This document shows positions 1 through 12,953 of a DNA stretch of 62,111 nt, piece after piece. Both the position numbers and the translations under genes were made by a program. How positions within the stretch are numbered: position 1 is the first letter of the stretch; each line of letters starts with the position of its first letter. Below the pieces are notes generated by a model. It was not told where the DNA came from. It saw only the letters and a program-made list of their open reading frames with translations, and did no database searches. Origin of the DNA: Xylaria sp. FL1777 (taxonomy: Eukaryota > Ascomycota > Sordariomycetes > Xylariales > Xylariaceae); the NCBI GenBank assembly GCA_022578965.1, contig MU400740.1, positions 1 through 62,111 on the forward strand, in the 5' to 3' direction.

Positions 1-988
1 ATAAAGCTTTAAAGCAATAAGTTTAAAACTTTTAATGTTTAGCATTTTTAATATTATAAATAATCTTAATAATAAAAGCAGTAATAGTAATAAAAGGTTA
101 AGTTTTTTATTTTAAGTTATTACTTTAAGTATAGCAGTAATAAAAGTAAGCATTAAGTTTGCTAATAGTAATATTAGCATTAATTATAATATAATTACTT
201 ATTTAAAGCTTTAATTTGTTGTTATAATAGCAGTTATTATTGCTGCTTTAATTATTATAGCTAATATTTGCGCTAGTTTAAAAGTTATAACGCTTAATAT
301 TTAAGCTGTTTTTTAAGTTAAAGTAACTAGTTTGCTTTATAGCGCTAGTATTAACGTTAGTTTTTTTTTATTATTGCTGCTTAACTTTTTTTTTTTTGCT
401 ACTGCTTTTTTTTTAATAAAAGTAGCTAATAAAAGTGCTAAAGTTTATTATTTTAGTATATTATTAGTTCTAGAAGTTTTTAAGATTTTTAAACTTAATT
501 TTTAACTTTTTGTTTTTAGTAGCATAACTTAAATTTAGTTTATTAATTATTAAATAAAGTTTATTTATGTAATGCTATTTAGCGTTTTTATTTTTTAAAT
601 ATTTTTTTAGTATACTTTTAAGAGTTTATTTTATAAATTGTTTATTATTTAACTTTTTATACTAGTATTTGTTTTTATGTATTAAGTCTTATTAATTAAA
701 GAGCTATTAAAATATAATAAACTTATTATATATTAATATAACAAGTTTACTTTTAAAGTTTTAATTTGTAAGTAATAATAGAATCTTTAATAGTAGTTTA
801 TTAAGAAAGTTTTTAAGGTACTTTTATTACTATGCATTAATAAAAGTCTTAAAGGATTAAAAGTAATAAGTATATTAATGCTTAGTAGTTATAAAGAAAT
901 TAATAATTAAAGAATTAAAACTAAGTGAATAACTAAATATAAAAAGTGCATAATTATATAAACAAAGGAAAAGTAAAAAAAGTAGTAA
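1..988 (-). mobile_element. Inverted fragment of LTR retrotransposon family E1 (partial LTR plus internal region)
   Basis: The reverse complement of this stretch matches the E1 element at about 51040-52023. Positions 713-988 match the 3' part of the E1 LTR and 1-712 match the first roughly 710 bp of E1 internal sequence. The copy is cut by the window start on one side. At about 988 it stops part-way through the LTR and abuts repeat E2. It is heavily C-to-T mutated on both strands, and no reading frame survives. The T-rich + strand agrees with the A-rich + strand of the oppositely oriented copy. The homology was found by eye and is long and collinear. Confidence 0.8.
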
Positions 989-994
989 CTTTTT

Positions 995-1207
995 TTAAAT
1001 TACTGCAAGTTTAGTAAGCATTAAATTATTATAAGCTTAGTAAGCCTTAAATTACTGTAAGCTTAATAAGCCTTAGATTACTATAAGCTTAGTGAGCTAA
1101 GTAAGTTATTATATAACTTTGGCTTTAGCTAGCAAAAGAAAAGGTGCATAGTATATATAAAAGCATTAGGCCGCTTTAAAAGCTACCCCTGTGCTAATTT
1201 TGTAACA
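995..1207 (+). repeat. Repeat E2, copy 1: possible LTR with four 26-bp tandem units
   Basis: Four tandem 26-bp units (995-1020, 1021-1046, 1047-1072, 1073-1098; consensus TTAAATTACTGTAAGCTTAG plus TAAGCC) lead into a segment with a TATA-like TATATAAAAG near 1153-1162, and then a TTTTGTAACA end at 1198-1207. A second copy at 59169-59297 shares the whole layout but has one 26-bp unit. Sequence after the TGTAACA end differs between copies, so the right boundary is real. TATA followed by a TGTAACA end would suit an LTR, but no matching partner or target duplication was found, so the class is open. Confidence 0.6.
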
Positions 1208-2642
1208 ATAGCATATTATTTTTAAAATAAATTTTTTTATTTTTTGTTTTATATATTATATTTAAAATTATTGTTTTATTTTTTATTAATTTATTAGTTT
1301 TTAAAGCTTAAAAGTTTAATAATGCTTAAATTAAAGTTATAATTAAGTTAGTTTTGCTTTTTAATTTATATATAGAATTTTTAGTTTTTATAATTATTAA
1401 TCTTTTAGTGTTTTTTTGCTTTAACGCTTTTTTTATTATAATTAAAAATATTTTAAATAGTTAATTATTATTAAAAATAGCATAAATCTTTTTATTATTT
1501 TATATTTTTAAGTTTTTAAAAAGTTTAATATTTTATATAAAAAAAATTAAAAAAGCTACTAATGTTATATTATTATATAAGTTTTAATTTTTTTAAAAGT
1601 TTATATTTATATATTTTTTTATACTATATTTTTTTAATTTTACTTTTATTTTTTTTTACTAATTATTAAATTTTTTATTTAAAGTTTAATATTTTTATAC
1701 TTTATATAGCTTATTTATTAAGCTAATAGTTTAATAAATATATATTAGTTGTTTAATTATTAATAACTTTAAGCTTTTAAATTTAGCTGTTTAATATAGT
1801 TTATTATTAATATAATAATTTAGCTTATTTTAAATATTATATTAGCTATTATATAAAAGCTTTAAAAATATAAACTTATTTAAAATTTTATAATAAAGTT
1901 TATATTTAGCAGCAAAAAATAAATAGCTTGTTTTTTATTAATTATATATAATAAAAAAAGCAGTAATTCTTTATTTATTTAAATAATAATTTTTAAGTAT
2001 TTTATATATTTAATAAAATTATTAGTTTAATTAAATTCTTTTTAAGTTATATTTATATTTTTAATTATAAAGCTATTTTTATTAATAAATAAGTTTATAA
2101 TAATACTAAATTATGCTTTAAAATTAATAATTTTAGTAATATTCTTTTTATAAATTTTATTTTTTATTTTTATAATAAGCTTTAAATAAAGCTATATATA
2201 TTTTTTTAATTTTATAACGCTTAAAAATATAGCTAAAATATTTTGCGTTTTTAGTAATAAAACTAATATAAAACATAAATTTAAAAAGCTTAAGTATTTT
2301 TAATTAAAATAATTTATTAAGCTTAAATTTTTTTTATTATAAAACTTATATTTTAATATTTTTTTAAATAAATTTAAGCTATTATTACTAATATAATTAT
2401 TATATTTTTTATAAATTTTTATTTTAAAAAGGTTAAAAGTTTAATTAGCGCTTTTTAAAGCTATTAATGCTAATTATGTTAGCTTTTTAAGCTTATTTTT
2501 TTTTTTAGTATTATTAATATAAAATTAATATTTAGCTAAAGTTTAGCTAAAAATACTATTTTTTTTAAAAGCAATATAAATATAATAATTAATAACTTTT
2601 GCTTTTTTAAGTTATTTTTAAATAATAAATATATAATATTAT
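1208..2642. other. AT-rich hypermutated DNA, no gene
   Basis: This is T-rich on the + strand, with no open frame of note and very few G or C bases. It is probably decayed transposon sequence following E2 copy 1, in an orientation opposite to the A-rich blocks. I did not recognise a second copy in the window. Confidence 0.6.
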
Positions 2643-2966
2643 ATTAGTGTTATAAAATGGGCTAATTAAGCTAGTTAAAGGCTAGGTGTAAAGAAAGCAT
2701 ACGCGGAGGAAGTTTTATTTGTTAAAAAGATATGTATTTAAACCATTATAAGGGTTTAATGCATGGACTTAATAAACTTAAGCGTTAAGTTTATTAAGCT
2801 TTAAACTTAAAACAATATAACATTAAGTTTATTAAAAAAAGCAACGTTTATAAATTACTACTACTGTTTTCTTTGTTTATATAATTATGCACTTTTTATA
2901 TTTAGTTATTTATTTAGTTTTTAGCTTTTTAGCTATTAATTTTTTATAATTGCTAAGCATTAATAT
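2643..2966 (+). mobile_element. Solo LTR of family E1, left part (split by element X)
   Basis: The LTR starts at 2648 with TGTTATAAAATGGG and matches the LTRs at 50796 and 58650. The 5 bp before it, ATTAG (2643-2647), recur directly after the LTR end at 13113-13117. Together with the right part (12954-13112) this is a complete LTR of about 480 bp with a perfect 5-bp target duplication and no internal region, that is, a solo LTR. An inverted-repeat unit (2768-2798, arms CTTAATAAACTTAA / TTAAGTTTATTAAG) is present once here and twice in the other copies. The LTR was interrupted later by element X. Confidence 0.85.
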
Positions 2967-3153
2967 TAGTAAGCTAGCTTAGTGAAGTTTAAAAGTTGTT
3001 ATATTGTTAAACTAAGTTTTTAAGACAAGGTTTATTAAACTATAATTATACTAGGCTAGCTATTTTTTTAGAAAAGGCGTTTTAAGGAAAGCGTTTTTAA
3101 AAAAACGTTTTAAAGAAGCTTTCTTACGGAAGACTTCTATAGAAAGCTTTTTA
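2967..3153. repeat. Left LTR of element X
   Basis: This 187-bp LTR aligns end to end without gaps to 12762-12948. It begins TAGTAAGCTAGC and contains an ACTAGGCTAGCTA core and the repeated motif GCGTTTTAA. It is somewhat more mutated than the right LTR, so several of its T or A bases are C or G there. Confidence 0.9.
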
Positions 3154-6100
3154 TTTGCCCTTTTTTAACAAAAACTAACGTTTTTATTAGTACTGTTTTA
3201 GCGCTTATGTTAACGTTTTAGTAAACAATAGTCTTTTTTTTAGGGAAAAATTATATAATATAACGCTATAATTTTACAATACTATTTTATTAATAATTTT
3301 GCTAGAACTTTTGCTAAAATAATTTTATTGGACTAATTTTATTAAAATAATTTTACTAGAACAACTTTGCTAAAATGTTATTTTTATTAAAACAATTTTG
3401 CTAAAATATTATTGCATAAATAATTTTACTAAATGTTATTTTTACATTAGATATTATTTTTAAAAAGCTTTTTATAAGAAGCTTTTTTTTAGAATTTACT
3501 TTTAAGAAAACATTAATAATAAAGTATTGTTTTAAAAAACAACTTATTTTATATATAAAACTTTTGCTAGCTTATAAAGCTTACTAATTTATATAATAGC
3601 TGTTTTAAAGCTTATATTAACGTTTTAATAAATAATAATCTTTTTAAAAAAACTTAATGCTTTTACGGAGTTTTAATGTTTTAATTAAGTTGCTTAAAAA
3701 CGTTAGTAAAAATGTATTAAAAACAAGGTAATATTTTAAAAAATATGTTTTTTAAAATAAATAAGTTATGTTAAAGTGTTATAATAGTTAATTGTTAAAA
3801 AGGCGTTTTAATTTATATACGTTTAATGCTTACTAGTAAAATATTGTTAAAACTGCTTTAATAATATAAGCTAGCAGTAAAGATTATGCTATTAAAAATA
3901 TAGCGCTTATGCTTACGCAAAATAACAAAAGTATTAAAAATTGCAGTTAAATCTTTTTAAAATAATAGAGTTTTAGCAGCTATTATAGCAAAACTTTGTT
4001 TTTTTTTATAAAGCGTATTATATACTTTTTTATTAATAATATTACTGCTTAATGCTTTTTAAACTACATAATAAACTTTGTTATTTAAATCTTTTTTAAG
4101 GTTAGCTAGTTTAACCTTATTAGCTATTATTAAGCTTTAAATAAAAGCAAAACTATTTGTAAGGTTTATAGTAGTAGTATTAACTAAAAGCTTTTAATTA
4201 ACTTTAGTTGTTAATATAATATTTACTGCTTTATTATTAATAATGTTTTTATGTAAAGTTTGTTGCTTTATATAACTAATGTAAATTATTTTAAAAAAAA
4301 TAGCTTTATGTTTAGTATGCATTATTTAATATAAAGTAAAAGTTGCTAAAACTAAATTAATTTTGCTAGTTTTAAGCTAATAAGCTAATTTTAGTACATT
4401 TAGCTTTGCATTACGTATATAATTAATTTATAGCTTATATTAAAGTTTACTTTTATAAAGCTAATAATATTTTTAGCTTGCAAAAAAACATTTTTAGCAG
4501 TTTATTTTTGTTTAAATAAAGCAATTAGCTTTAATAACGCTTTAGTAAAAGCGTTTTAAAAAGTTTATAAAGTTTATAACTAATTAAAATTGTAAGTATG
4601 TGCTATACTAGCACTATTTGTAAAGTTAACAGTATTATTTTTGTTAGATTTTTTTTAATTATAGTTTTTATTGTTTTTGTTAAAAAAAATTATTTAAGCT
4701 TTAACTTTAGAAATATTTTTAGCTTTAATGCGCTTTAAATTCTTATAATATTATTAGTACTAATAGTTAAATACTTTAATATTTTTTGTTATTACTGCTA
4801 AAAATATAAAGCTAGTTTATATAAAAAAAGCTTTAATAACGTTAAAAAAAGTACTAAAACTTTAAACAGCGCTTTTAAAAATGCGTAAAGCTTTAATTTG
4901 CTTAAAAGTTAGCAAGTTCTTATACTATAAAGTATATTTATAGTTATTATAAGTATACTGCTTAGCAATTTTTTTAAAACGCTTTTTAATAACAATATAT
5001 AGCTTAAACTTAAATAGCTGCTTATTTAGCGCAATTATAACTAAATGTTAAATAACTATTTTAAAAAACAGTTTTACTTGTATTAAGTATTGCTTTAATA
5101 CTTATTGCTAATATTATTATAATATAATAGCTAAACAAATAAGCTTAGCGTTATTAGTTTTAGTAATATAATTAGTTTAATAATTTTGTTTTTTTGTTTT
5201 TGTATTAAAAGCAAAGCTTTTAAAATCTTTAGTTGCCTTTAAAATTTTTTCGTATTAGTTATAAGCTTTAGCTTTATAAGCTGCTAAAACAAAAGCTTAA
5301 TGCTTAAAAACAATATATTATAAATTATTTTTATAGTTAAAAGTTAGCTTAAGAACGCTTTTTTTAATAAATGCATTAATTTAATTATTAAATAACGCTA
5401 GGTTTATATAAACAATAGTTTTTTGGTTTTAAGCTATTATAATTACGTATAAATGCAAAAATTAGTAAAAAAAAACTAATTATATAAAAGATATAAGCAT
5501 GCAAAAAATACAGGCATGCAAAAAATGCAAGCATATAAAAAATGTAAGAATTAATAAAAAAAAAATAAACAAAAAAACTGCGTAAAGAAAACGTTAAGCG
5601 TTATTACATATAAAAAGGATTAATAATGCAAAACGCTTTTTTTAAAATATAAATATACGTAAAGTTAAAATAGCAAAGCAGAAAAATTAGTATTAATTAA
5701 TTAATAGTATAAAACGCCTTTTTTAAAATATTAACATACGTATAGTTAAAATAATAAAGCAAAAAAATTAATATTAACTTAAAAATGTAATATTTATGCT
5801 AGTATACTAAGTATTTAAGCAAATAGTTGTTTTAAATAATAGTATAGCAAATTTATTATAATATTAGTTTTAAAGATTATATTTATAATTTTTTAGTTCT
5901 ATAGTAGTTTTTTTAGTACTTTTAGCTTATATTAACTGTTTATGCTTTTTAAATCTTTTTTTATTTTTAAATTATCTAAAGTTAATAAATGTTTTTTATT
6001 GTACTTTTTTACTAATTTTACTGCATTTTTTATTAGTAGCATACATAAATACTATTTGTTATATTAACTTTTGTAGCTCTTTTAATATATAAAGTATTTA

Positions 6101-9100
6101 AGCTATAGTTTTTTTTTTATATATAAAATGCGTTAAGCTAAAAAACTTTTAATTTTGTAAAAAACATAATTATTAATATTACTTTTTACTAAAATATGTT
6201 TTAAATATTTAAACCTTTTATTAAAAGGATTTTGTTTTTTAAAAGCTAAAAATAAATAAATAACTAAAACTACTTAATGCATTTTTTAACGTTTAAAGAA
6301 ATTTAGTTCGTAAGCAAATTTACTAATATAACAAAGTATTATAAATAGTTTTGTTTGTTAAGTAAACTACTTCTTTAGTAGTTTTTTAAGCAAATAATAT
6401 TTTTTATGCAATTTTAAATAAACCTTGTTTTTTGCTTTTAACTAAACTAAATTATGTTAAGCATTATAACATATTTTTGCGTTAGCTGCAGCAAAATTAA
6501 TTGCTGTTTTTATATTTTTTTAATGCATTTATTACTATAATTTAAAATTAAAGGCTTTAAAAAGCACTTTTATAACTAACAAAGTAGTTTTAAGCTTAAA
6601 GCTAAAAATAACTTTGTTAGAACTTTGTTTTAGAACTAATAATATTGCATTATTAAAATTATGCTATAACGCTAAAATAATATTAAGTTATAAAACGTTT
6701 TTATATACATAAATATAATAATAAATAGCTATTTTTATATTTTAGTTTTGTTTTTTGCTTTAGCTATTTGTTTAAAAATAGTAGCTTATTATAACGCTAA
6801 ATATAATTTTTATTTAAGTTTACAATGTTTGCTAAAACTTAAATATAAACTTGCAATCCTTATTAGAAATAATTTTTTAAAGCATGCTTTAATTGTATAA
6901 AAAAAGAACTTTAAGCATAATTGTTGCTTATTTTATAGCTATATATTAAATATAGCTAAGTATTAATAAGCATTTTTTAAAAAATTTGCAAGTTATAGTA
7001 AAAAAGCAATTATAATAATTATAGCTTAGCATAGCTTAAAAAATGTTTGCTAAAAATACTTTTAGAAAGCTTATAATAAAGTTTATTATTAATATATAAA
7101 AAAGTATAGCAAATTTGCAAATAAGCTTAAGTTTTTTTAACGTTTTATAATAGTTAGTTGTATATTTAAAGCAAGCTAAGTAATGCTGCTTATAGTTATA
7201 AATCTATTTAAATACGTTATAAATTATAAAATTTTATAGCTTATAAAGCATTTTTTTAGGTTTAAAATAATATTTGTTATTATAGGCTATATAAAAAAGG
7301 TTTTAATAATAAGCAGCTAAAATATAAAGGTATTATAAGCTGTTTTAATAAATAGTATAAAAAAGCTTATTGTTAAAACAATAAAAAAATAGAACTAATA
7401 GCTTGTATTTAACCTTTAGGTTTTTTATGTTTTTTTGCTGTTTTTGTAATATTTTAAAAATATTAGCAAAATAAAAATCGTTTAAATATTTTTGTGTTAA
7501 CTTTGTACGTTATTTAGCGTTAATAATAACCTTTGTTTTAGTAAAGTAGCTAAAATTATTAATAATATTTTTAAGCTATTTGTTAGTTTTATTAAACATA
7601 ACAGCAAAGTTTTAAAGATCTAAAATAATTAAAAGCTAGCTAAAGGCATTTAGCACTAAATTAATATAACTAAATATATATTATACATTTAGTTAAAACT
7701 GCAATAAATAAATAAAAGCTATTATAAGTTTAACGTTAAGCTTTATAATATTTATAAATTGTAAATTAGTTTAATTAACGATTTTTTAAGTAGCTTTATA
7801 GTTTGTTAAAATTATTACTAAAAAAGTGCAAAACTAAAGTTATACTTATAACTAGCAATATAACTACATAAAGCTAAACATTTTTAATTTAGTTGCGCTA
7901 TATTTGCTTTTGTTTTATATTAAAACTTTATTAAAAAATATTACTAAGTAAATAAAGTTAACTAAAATATATTAACTATTTTATTTACTGTTAAAATAAA
8001 AAACTATAACTTTGTACTTACGTTTGCAAAAAGCGTTTATTTTAAAAAAAAAAATATAAGAATAATTTTAGTAAATTAAATAACTTGTTTTTATAAGCTA
8101 TATTTATAGTATACAAAAACTTTTCTTTTTTTTTAAAGTAAGGTTAAATTAAACTTTTAATGTTTATTATTGTTATACAGTTATTATTATTAGTATAGCT
8201 TTTAAATTGCAACTGTTTATTAAAAGTTTAGTTTTACATGCTTACAAAAGCGCTAGCTTTTATTAATACTATAAAATAAATTTTCTAAGAAAACTAACTA
8301 TATTAATATATATTTTTAACGTAACTAAAGTGCGTAGCAAAGCTATTTTTTGTATAGCAAGAACTTAATTTTCTATTATTGCTATTTTAAAACTATTTAT
8401 AAAAAAACTAAGCAAGCGAACGGAAAAATAAGCTATAAAAGATTTTATAGGTTTAAAGCTTAAGTTAATACTTTTAAAAAGATTTAAAACAGCAAAAATA
8501 TAATTAAAATGCTTAAAAGCTATTTTTAAGTATATAATAACGTTATTAATATAAGCTGCATAATACTACGCATATAAAGCTAGTTTATTATTTATAAACT
8601 ATTAAGCAAAACTAAAGCTATTTTAAAACTTTATTAAAGCTATAGTAAATATTTTTAGTTCTTGCAAAAAAACTATTATTATATAATTATAATAACTAGG
8701 CTAAATTAACAGCTAGTAAAAGAACTTCAAACAATTTATAATAGTAATATAAGCATAACTTTATAGCTTTATAATAATAGCTTTTTAAGTAAGTAAAAAG
8801 TAAACGTTAAAAATAACAATATAATTTAAAGCGCAAAGATTAACTATTATATAACTTTTTTTAACTTTGTTTATAATTTTTTAAGTAATAAAAACTAAGC
8901 AGCTAAAAAAAGTAAAATACTTTATAAAGTATAGTTTACTTTTAAAATGCATTTTATTAAAAACTTTATTTATAAGCTTTTTATTTTTTAGTTTAAAAGT
9001 ATATAAACGTGCAATAAATATAACTTAGTATTATTATTTTTTAACAAAGTTAACTTTTATTATATTGTTTTTATTTATAATAATTATACTTTACGTTTGC

Positions 9101-10727
9101 TAAGTTATATAGCTTTTAAGCAGCGCTTTTAGTTTATTAGCATGTTTTCGGTTTTTTGTATAAATATAAATGCTATTTTATATTTTTATAAAAAGGACTT
9201 TTTTAAAACGTTAAACCTTAAGTAATAGCAACGTTTTGCTAGCTATTTTAAATTTTCTAAAAGTAGCTTAAATATTTTAAGCTATAGCGTTTGCTAATAA
9301 AAGCAACGCAAAAATATTTTTTTTAATACTAAATTTATAAGTTATTTAAAAATCGTTAGTTAAGCTGTTTTAATTAATAGCTATAATAGTTATTATAAAG
9401 CTAGCCTTGTTTTAAGTAGTATTAATATATACGTTTATTTTATAATTTTTAATTATGCTAAAATAAGTTTTTTGTTAAATATATATAAACTTATTAGTAT
9501 AGTTAAAAAAAAAAACAGCTTTAATATTATTAAAAACTATAGCTGCAATAGTGCTATTAATAGCTAGCTTAAAAATATAATCTTTTAAAAAGCCTTTTTA
9601 ATTATATAGCAAAAAATCTATATATACTACTAGTACTACTACTATTAAATATAGCAATATAACAATATTAAACGCTGCTAATGCTTATTAGTTAATAAAG
9701 GTGCTTTTATAAATAATAATAATTAATATAATAATATTTAAATAAGCTTTAAATGTTATTATGCTTAAAGCAAAGTTAATTATTACGCAGTAAGCATTAA
9801 GAAATTTTGTTTTAAAAAGTAGATTAAGTTTTAGGTTATTTATAACTTATGCTGCAATATTAAACTTTACGCGTTTTTTAATGCTGTTTTAATTACAACT
9901 ATAAACAAAAAAAAAGAATTTTGCTTTAGTAAATAAGGTTACTATACTTTTAATGCTTTTTATAAATAAAGTTTTACTTTATAGTTAAAAAGCATAAAGC
10001 ATAAAAGTTTTTAGCTATATTTTTTTTATTATAATAGTTAAGCAGTTAGTGTTTATATATATAAAAGTAATCTTAGGATTGTTTTAAATAGTAGCTTTTA
10101 ACTAAAAATAAGTATAAAAAGCTAAACAGTAAACATAATATATAGCAAAAAAGTCCGGTTAAAATAAAACAGTATTAAAAATGTTATTAGTTATAAATAT
10201 AATATTATTATATAGTTTAAATTAAGTAGTTTTTTTAGGGTTAACTTTAACTATAAAAAAAAACGTTTTATAATAGCGTTTATTAATGCTATAAATAAAA
10301 AATGCAGTTTTATTAAAAAATTATTTTTTATAGTAGCAACAAAATAACGTTGTTAATTTGTTTATAAGTATTATATTAGTAGTACTTGCAAAATAAAAGT
10401 TAACTTTTTTATTTTTATTGTTAAAATATTTAACAAAAAGCTTTTTTTTGCTGTTTTTTTTAACTTTTTTAACTATAATATATTTTTAACTTATTAATTA
10501 TTTTTTATGTTTTACTAAAAAGTTCTTATTAATAGCAAACATAACTTTGTTTTTAATTTTAAAATAAGCTTTACTAAGCATTTAATAAAGCTTAATTTAT
10601 TGTTTAAATTACTAATTAAAAAGTTGCTATGCTTAGCAATAATGTTTTTATTTGCGTATATTGTTATAACTATAGCAGTAAATATTTTTACGTTTATAGT
10701 TATAATTATTATGTTGCTAATAGTTCA

Positions 10728-10749
10728 TATAAAAGCCGCGGCTTTTATA
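10728..10749. repeat. Perfect 22-bp palindrome with less-mutated surroundings, inside element X
   Basis: The 22 bp read the same on both strands, centred on CCGCGG (core AAAAGCCGCGGCTTTT). The following roughly 110 bp (10750-10860) keep several TpC and CpC dinucleotides that are otherwise nearly absent in this block. They also contain a second inverted repeat, with arms TAACTAGTA and TACTAGTTA around 10802-10829. It could be a small later insertion or a structured part of the element. Confidence 0.5.
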
Positions 10750-12761
10750 AAATCTTCTGTAGAATTTCCTGCGGAATTTTCTGCAATTACGCTTATAAAA
10801 TAACTAGTAACTGTTGCACTACTAGTTATTTTTGTAATAATTCCTTCAAAATGCATTTTTAAAAGCTATGTTTAATTAGGCTTTAAAAGCTATATTAGCT
10901 TCGTAAATAAAATTAGCTAACATTTATTGCTGTAATATTAATACTAAAGCATTAATAATAAATAGCACATATAAAGTTAAATATAGCATTATAGTTTTAA
11001 AAGCTAAAACTTTTTTATAGCTTAGTAAAGCAGTATAATAAGCTTTTTGCTTATTTTTAATATAAGTAAAAAAACCGTTTAGCAAAATAGTTAAAGTAAG
11101 CTTTTTATAAATTTGCTAAAAGTTAAAATATAACTAATTTTAAATATAAGCAGTAAACTAGGCTTTAGTTATAAACTTAAAGTTATAATAGTGTTGTATT
11201 ATATTTATTGCTTAAGTATGCATAAAAATATCTTAAAAAACTTTGTTTTTAGTATAAAAAGTAGTTAAAGCTGCTTTAAAAGCATTAGCAGTATTTTGTT
11301 TATATTTGCTTTTTAGTTTAGTTATAGCATATTTAAGACTTGCTGCTATTATAGCTTTAGTAACTTTATTTAGAACGCTTACGTATTAAATCTAAGCGTT
11401 TTTATAAAGCAATTATAAAAAAAACTCTTGTAGTATTGCTTAACGCTTAGAGTTAATAAAATGCTGCTTAAAGGAAACTATAAACAAATAAACGTTTTTT
11501 TAGTAAATATTGCTTTTTAATGTAATATATTTGCTAACGCTATAAATATTAAAAAAATTGGGATTAAAATATTTTACTAACTGTATTCTTTAATAATTAG
11601 CTTTTTTAAAAGCATAAGTAGCTATTGCCTTTGCTGCATTAAAGATATTTTTTATAAAGGATTAAATGCTGTTGTTTTAAATAACAGCTTTTATTGCTAA
11701 AGCAATCTTAGCTGCTTTTTTCTTAATGTTATTATTTAGAGAAATTAGCTTGTTTAAAAAGTTAAAAAACATCTTTAAACTAAGGTTAAGTAATAAAAAA
11801 GTAAACAAAGTATTAGCTAATATAGTAATAACGCAAAAGTGTTAAAATAATAAACTAAAGTAAGTAATGTTTACTTTTATAAGGGTTAAAAATATAAAAA
11901 CTATATTATTTTAAATAAACTTATTTGCTAATAATATAGCTTTTTTAGCTTTAAAAACATTAATTATTTACTTAATAAAGTAGTTTTTAAAAGTAGTAGT
12001 ATAAAAGTAAGTAAAAGCTAGCTTTAACAAACAAAAAAAATTATTAAAGCAAGCTTTAAAACAATAAAGTTAATTAAAAGTATTTTAGTTAAGCTTTTGT
12101 ACTTAAAACAACTATAAGTTATCTTTAAAAAAAGTAGCAGCTTAATAGCAAAAATAACAATTTTTTAAGTTAAAGAAAATATTAGCTATAAGCATAACTT
12201 ACTAAAAATAACGTAAAAATATAAAAAAAACAAATAAAAACTACTTAAAAAAAACTAAAGGAAAAAAAAACTAAAAGAAATAAAAGAAAAAAGAGAATTA
12301 GTAAAAAAAAAAAAAAAAAAAAGCAATTAATACAGCAAAAAAAGTTTACTACAATAAACTTTATTAGAAAGTATTTTGCTTAAGCAATAAAACTAAATTT
12401 TAATATAATACGTTTAGTGCTTTTGTAATAGCATTAATTAATAGGATGTGTTATTTTAAAGTAGCATAAAAGCTTAAAAAGTTATATAAGCTTTAAAAGC
12501 TTCAAAGAAAGTCGGAAAACTTTTTAAAGAAGTTTTTTTAAAAATAACGTTTATGCTAGCAAAGTTTTTAATAAAACGTAAATAATACATAGTTAAGTAG
12601 TTTAACAGATTAAAAGCCGTTAATAAAAAAACAACTATTTTAACTTAAGCTATAGTAATAGCGTTAAAGCAAATAAGTATTTAAAAAATAACTAATTTAC
12701 TGAAAAGCTAATTAGTTTAATAATAATAATACAAAATAAAAACAAATTGCTAGCTATTAAT

Positions 12762-12948
12762 TAGTAAGCTAGCTTAGTAAAGTCTGAAAGTTATTATATT
12801 ATTAAACTAAGTCTTTAAAACAAGGTTTATTAGACCATAATTATACTAGGCTAGCTACTTTCCTAGAGAAGGCGTTTTAAAGAAAGCGTTTTTAAGAAAA
12901 CGTTTTAGAGAAGCTTTCCTACGGAAGACTTCCATAAAAAGCCTTCTA
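12762..12948. repeat. Right LTR of element X
   Basis: This is the partner of the LTR at 2967-3153, with the same length and 166 of 187 positions identical. It ends at CCTTCTA and is followed by the duplicated AATAT and then by the resumed E1 LTR. Confidence 0.9.
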
Positions 12949-12953
12949 AATAT

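Larger units (their letters stand above)
2967..12948. mobile_element. LTR retrotransposon X, about 10 kb, hypermutated and nested in an E1 solo LTR
   Basis: Two direct repeats of exactly 187 bp (2967-3153 and 12762-12948) bound the element. The host LTR resumes in register after it, and AATAT is duplicated on both sides (2962-2966 and 12949-12953). The ends read TA...TA, which is what TG...CA becomes after C-to-T mutation on both strands. The LTRs differ at 21 sites, all transitions. The internal 9.6 kb should once have carried gag-pol, but no reading frame survives, so superfamily and strand cannot be assigned. Short open frames inside (such as 10600-10803) are chance products of AT-rich DNA. 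Confidence 0.9.

Noticed and set aside
10600..10862. 67-aa hydrophobic + frame and the overlapping 77-aa frame
   Set aside because: They lie inside the hypermutated LTR element X. The Ile/Leu/Phe-rich content is what T-rich DNA encodes by chance.
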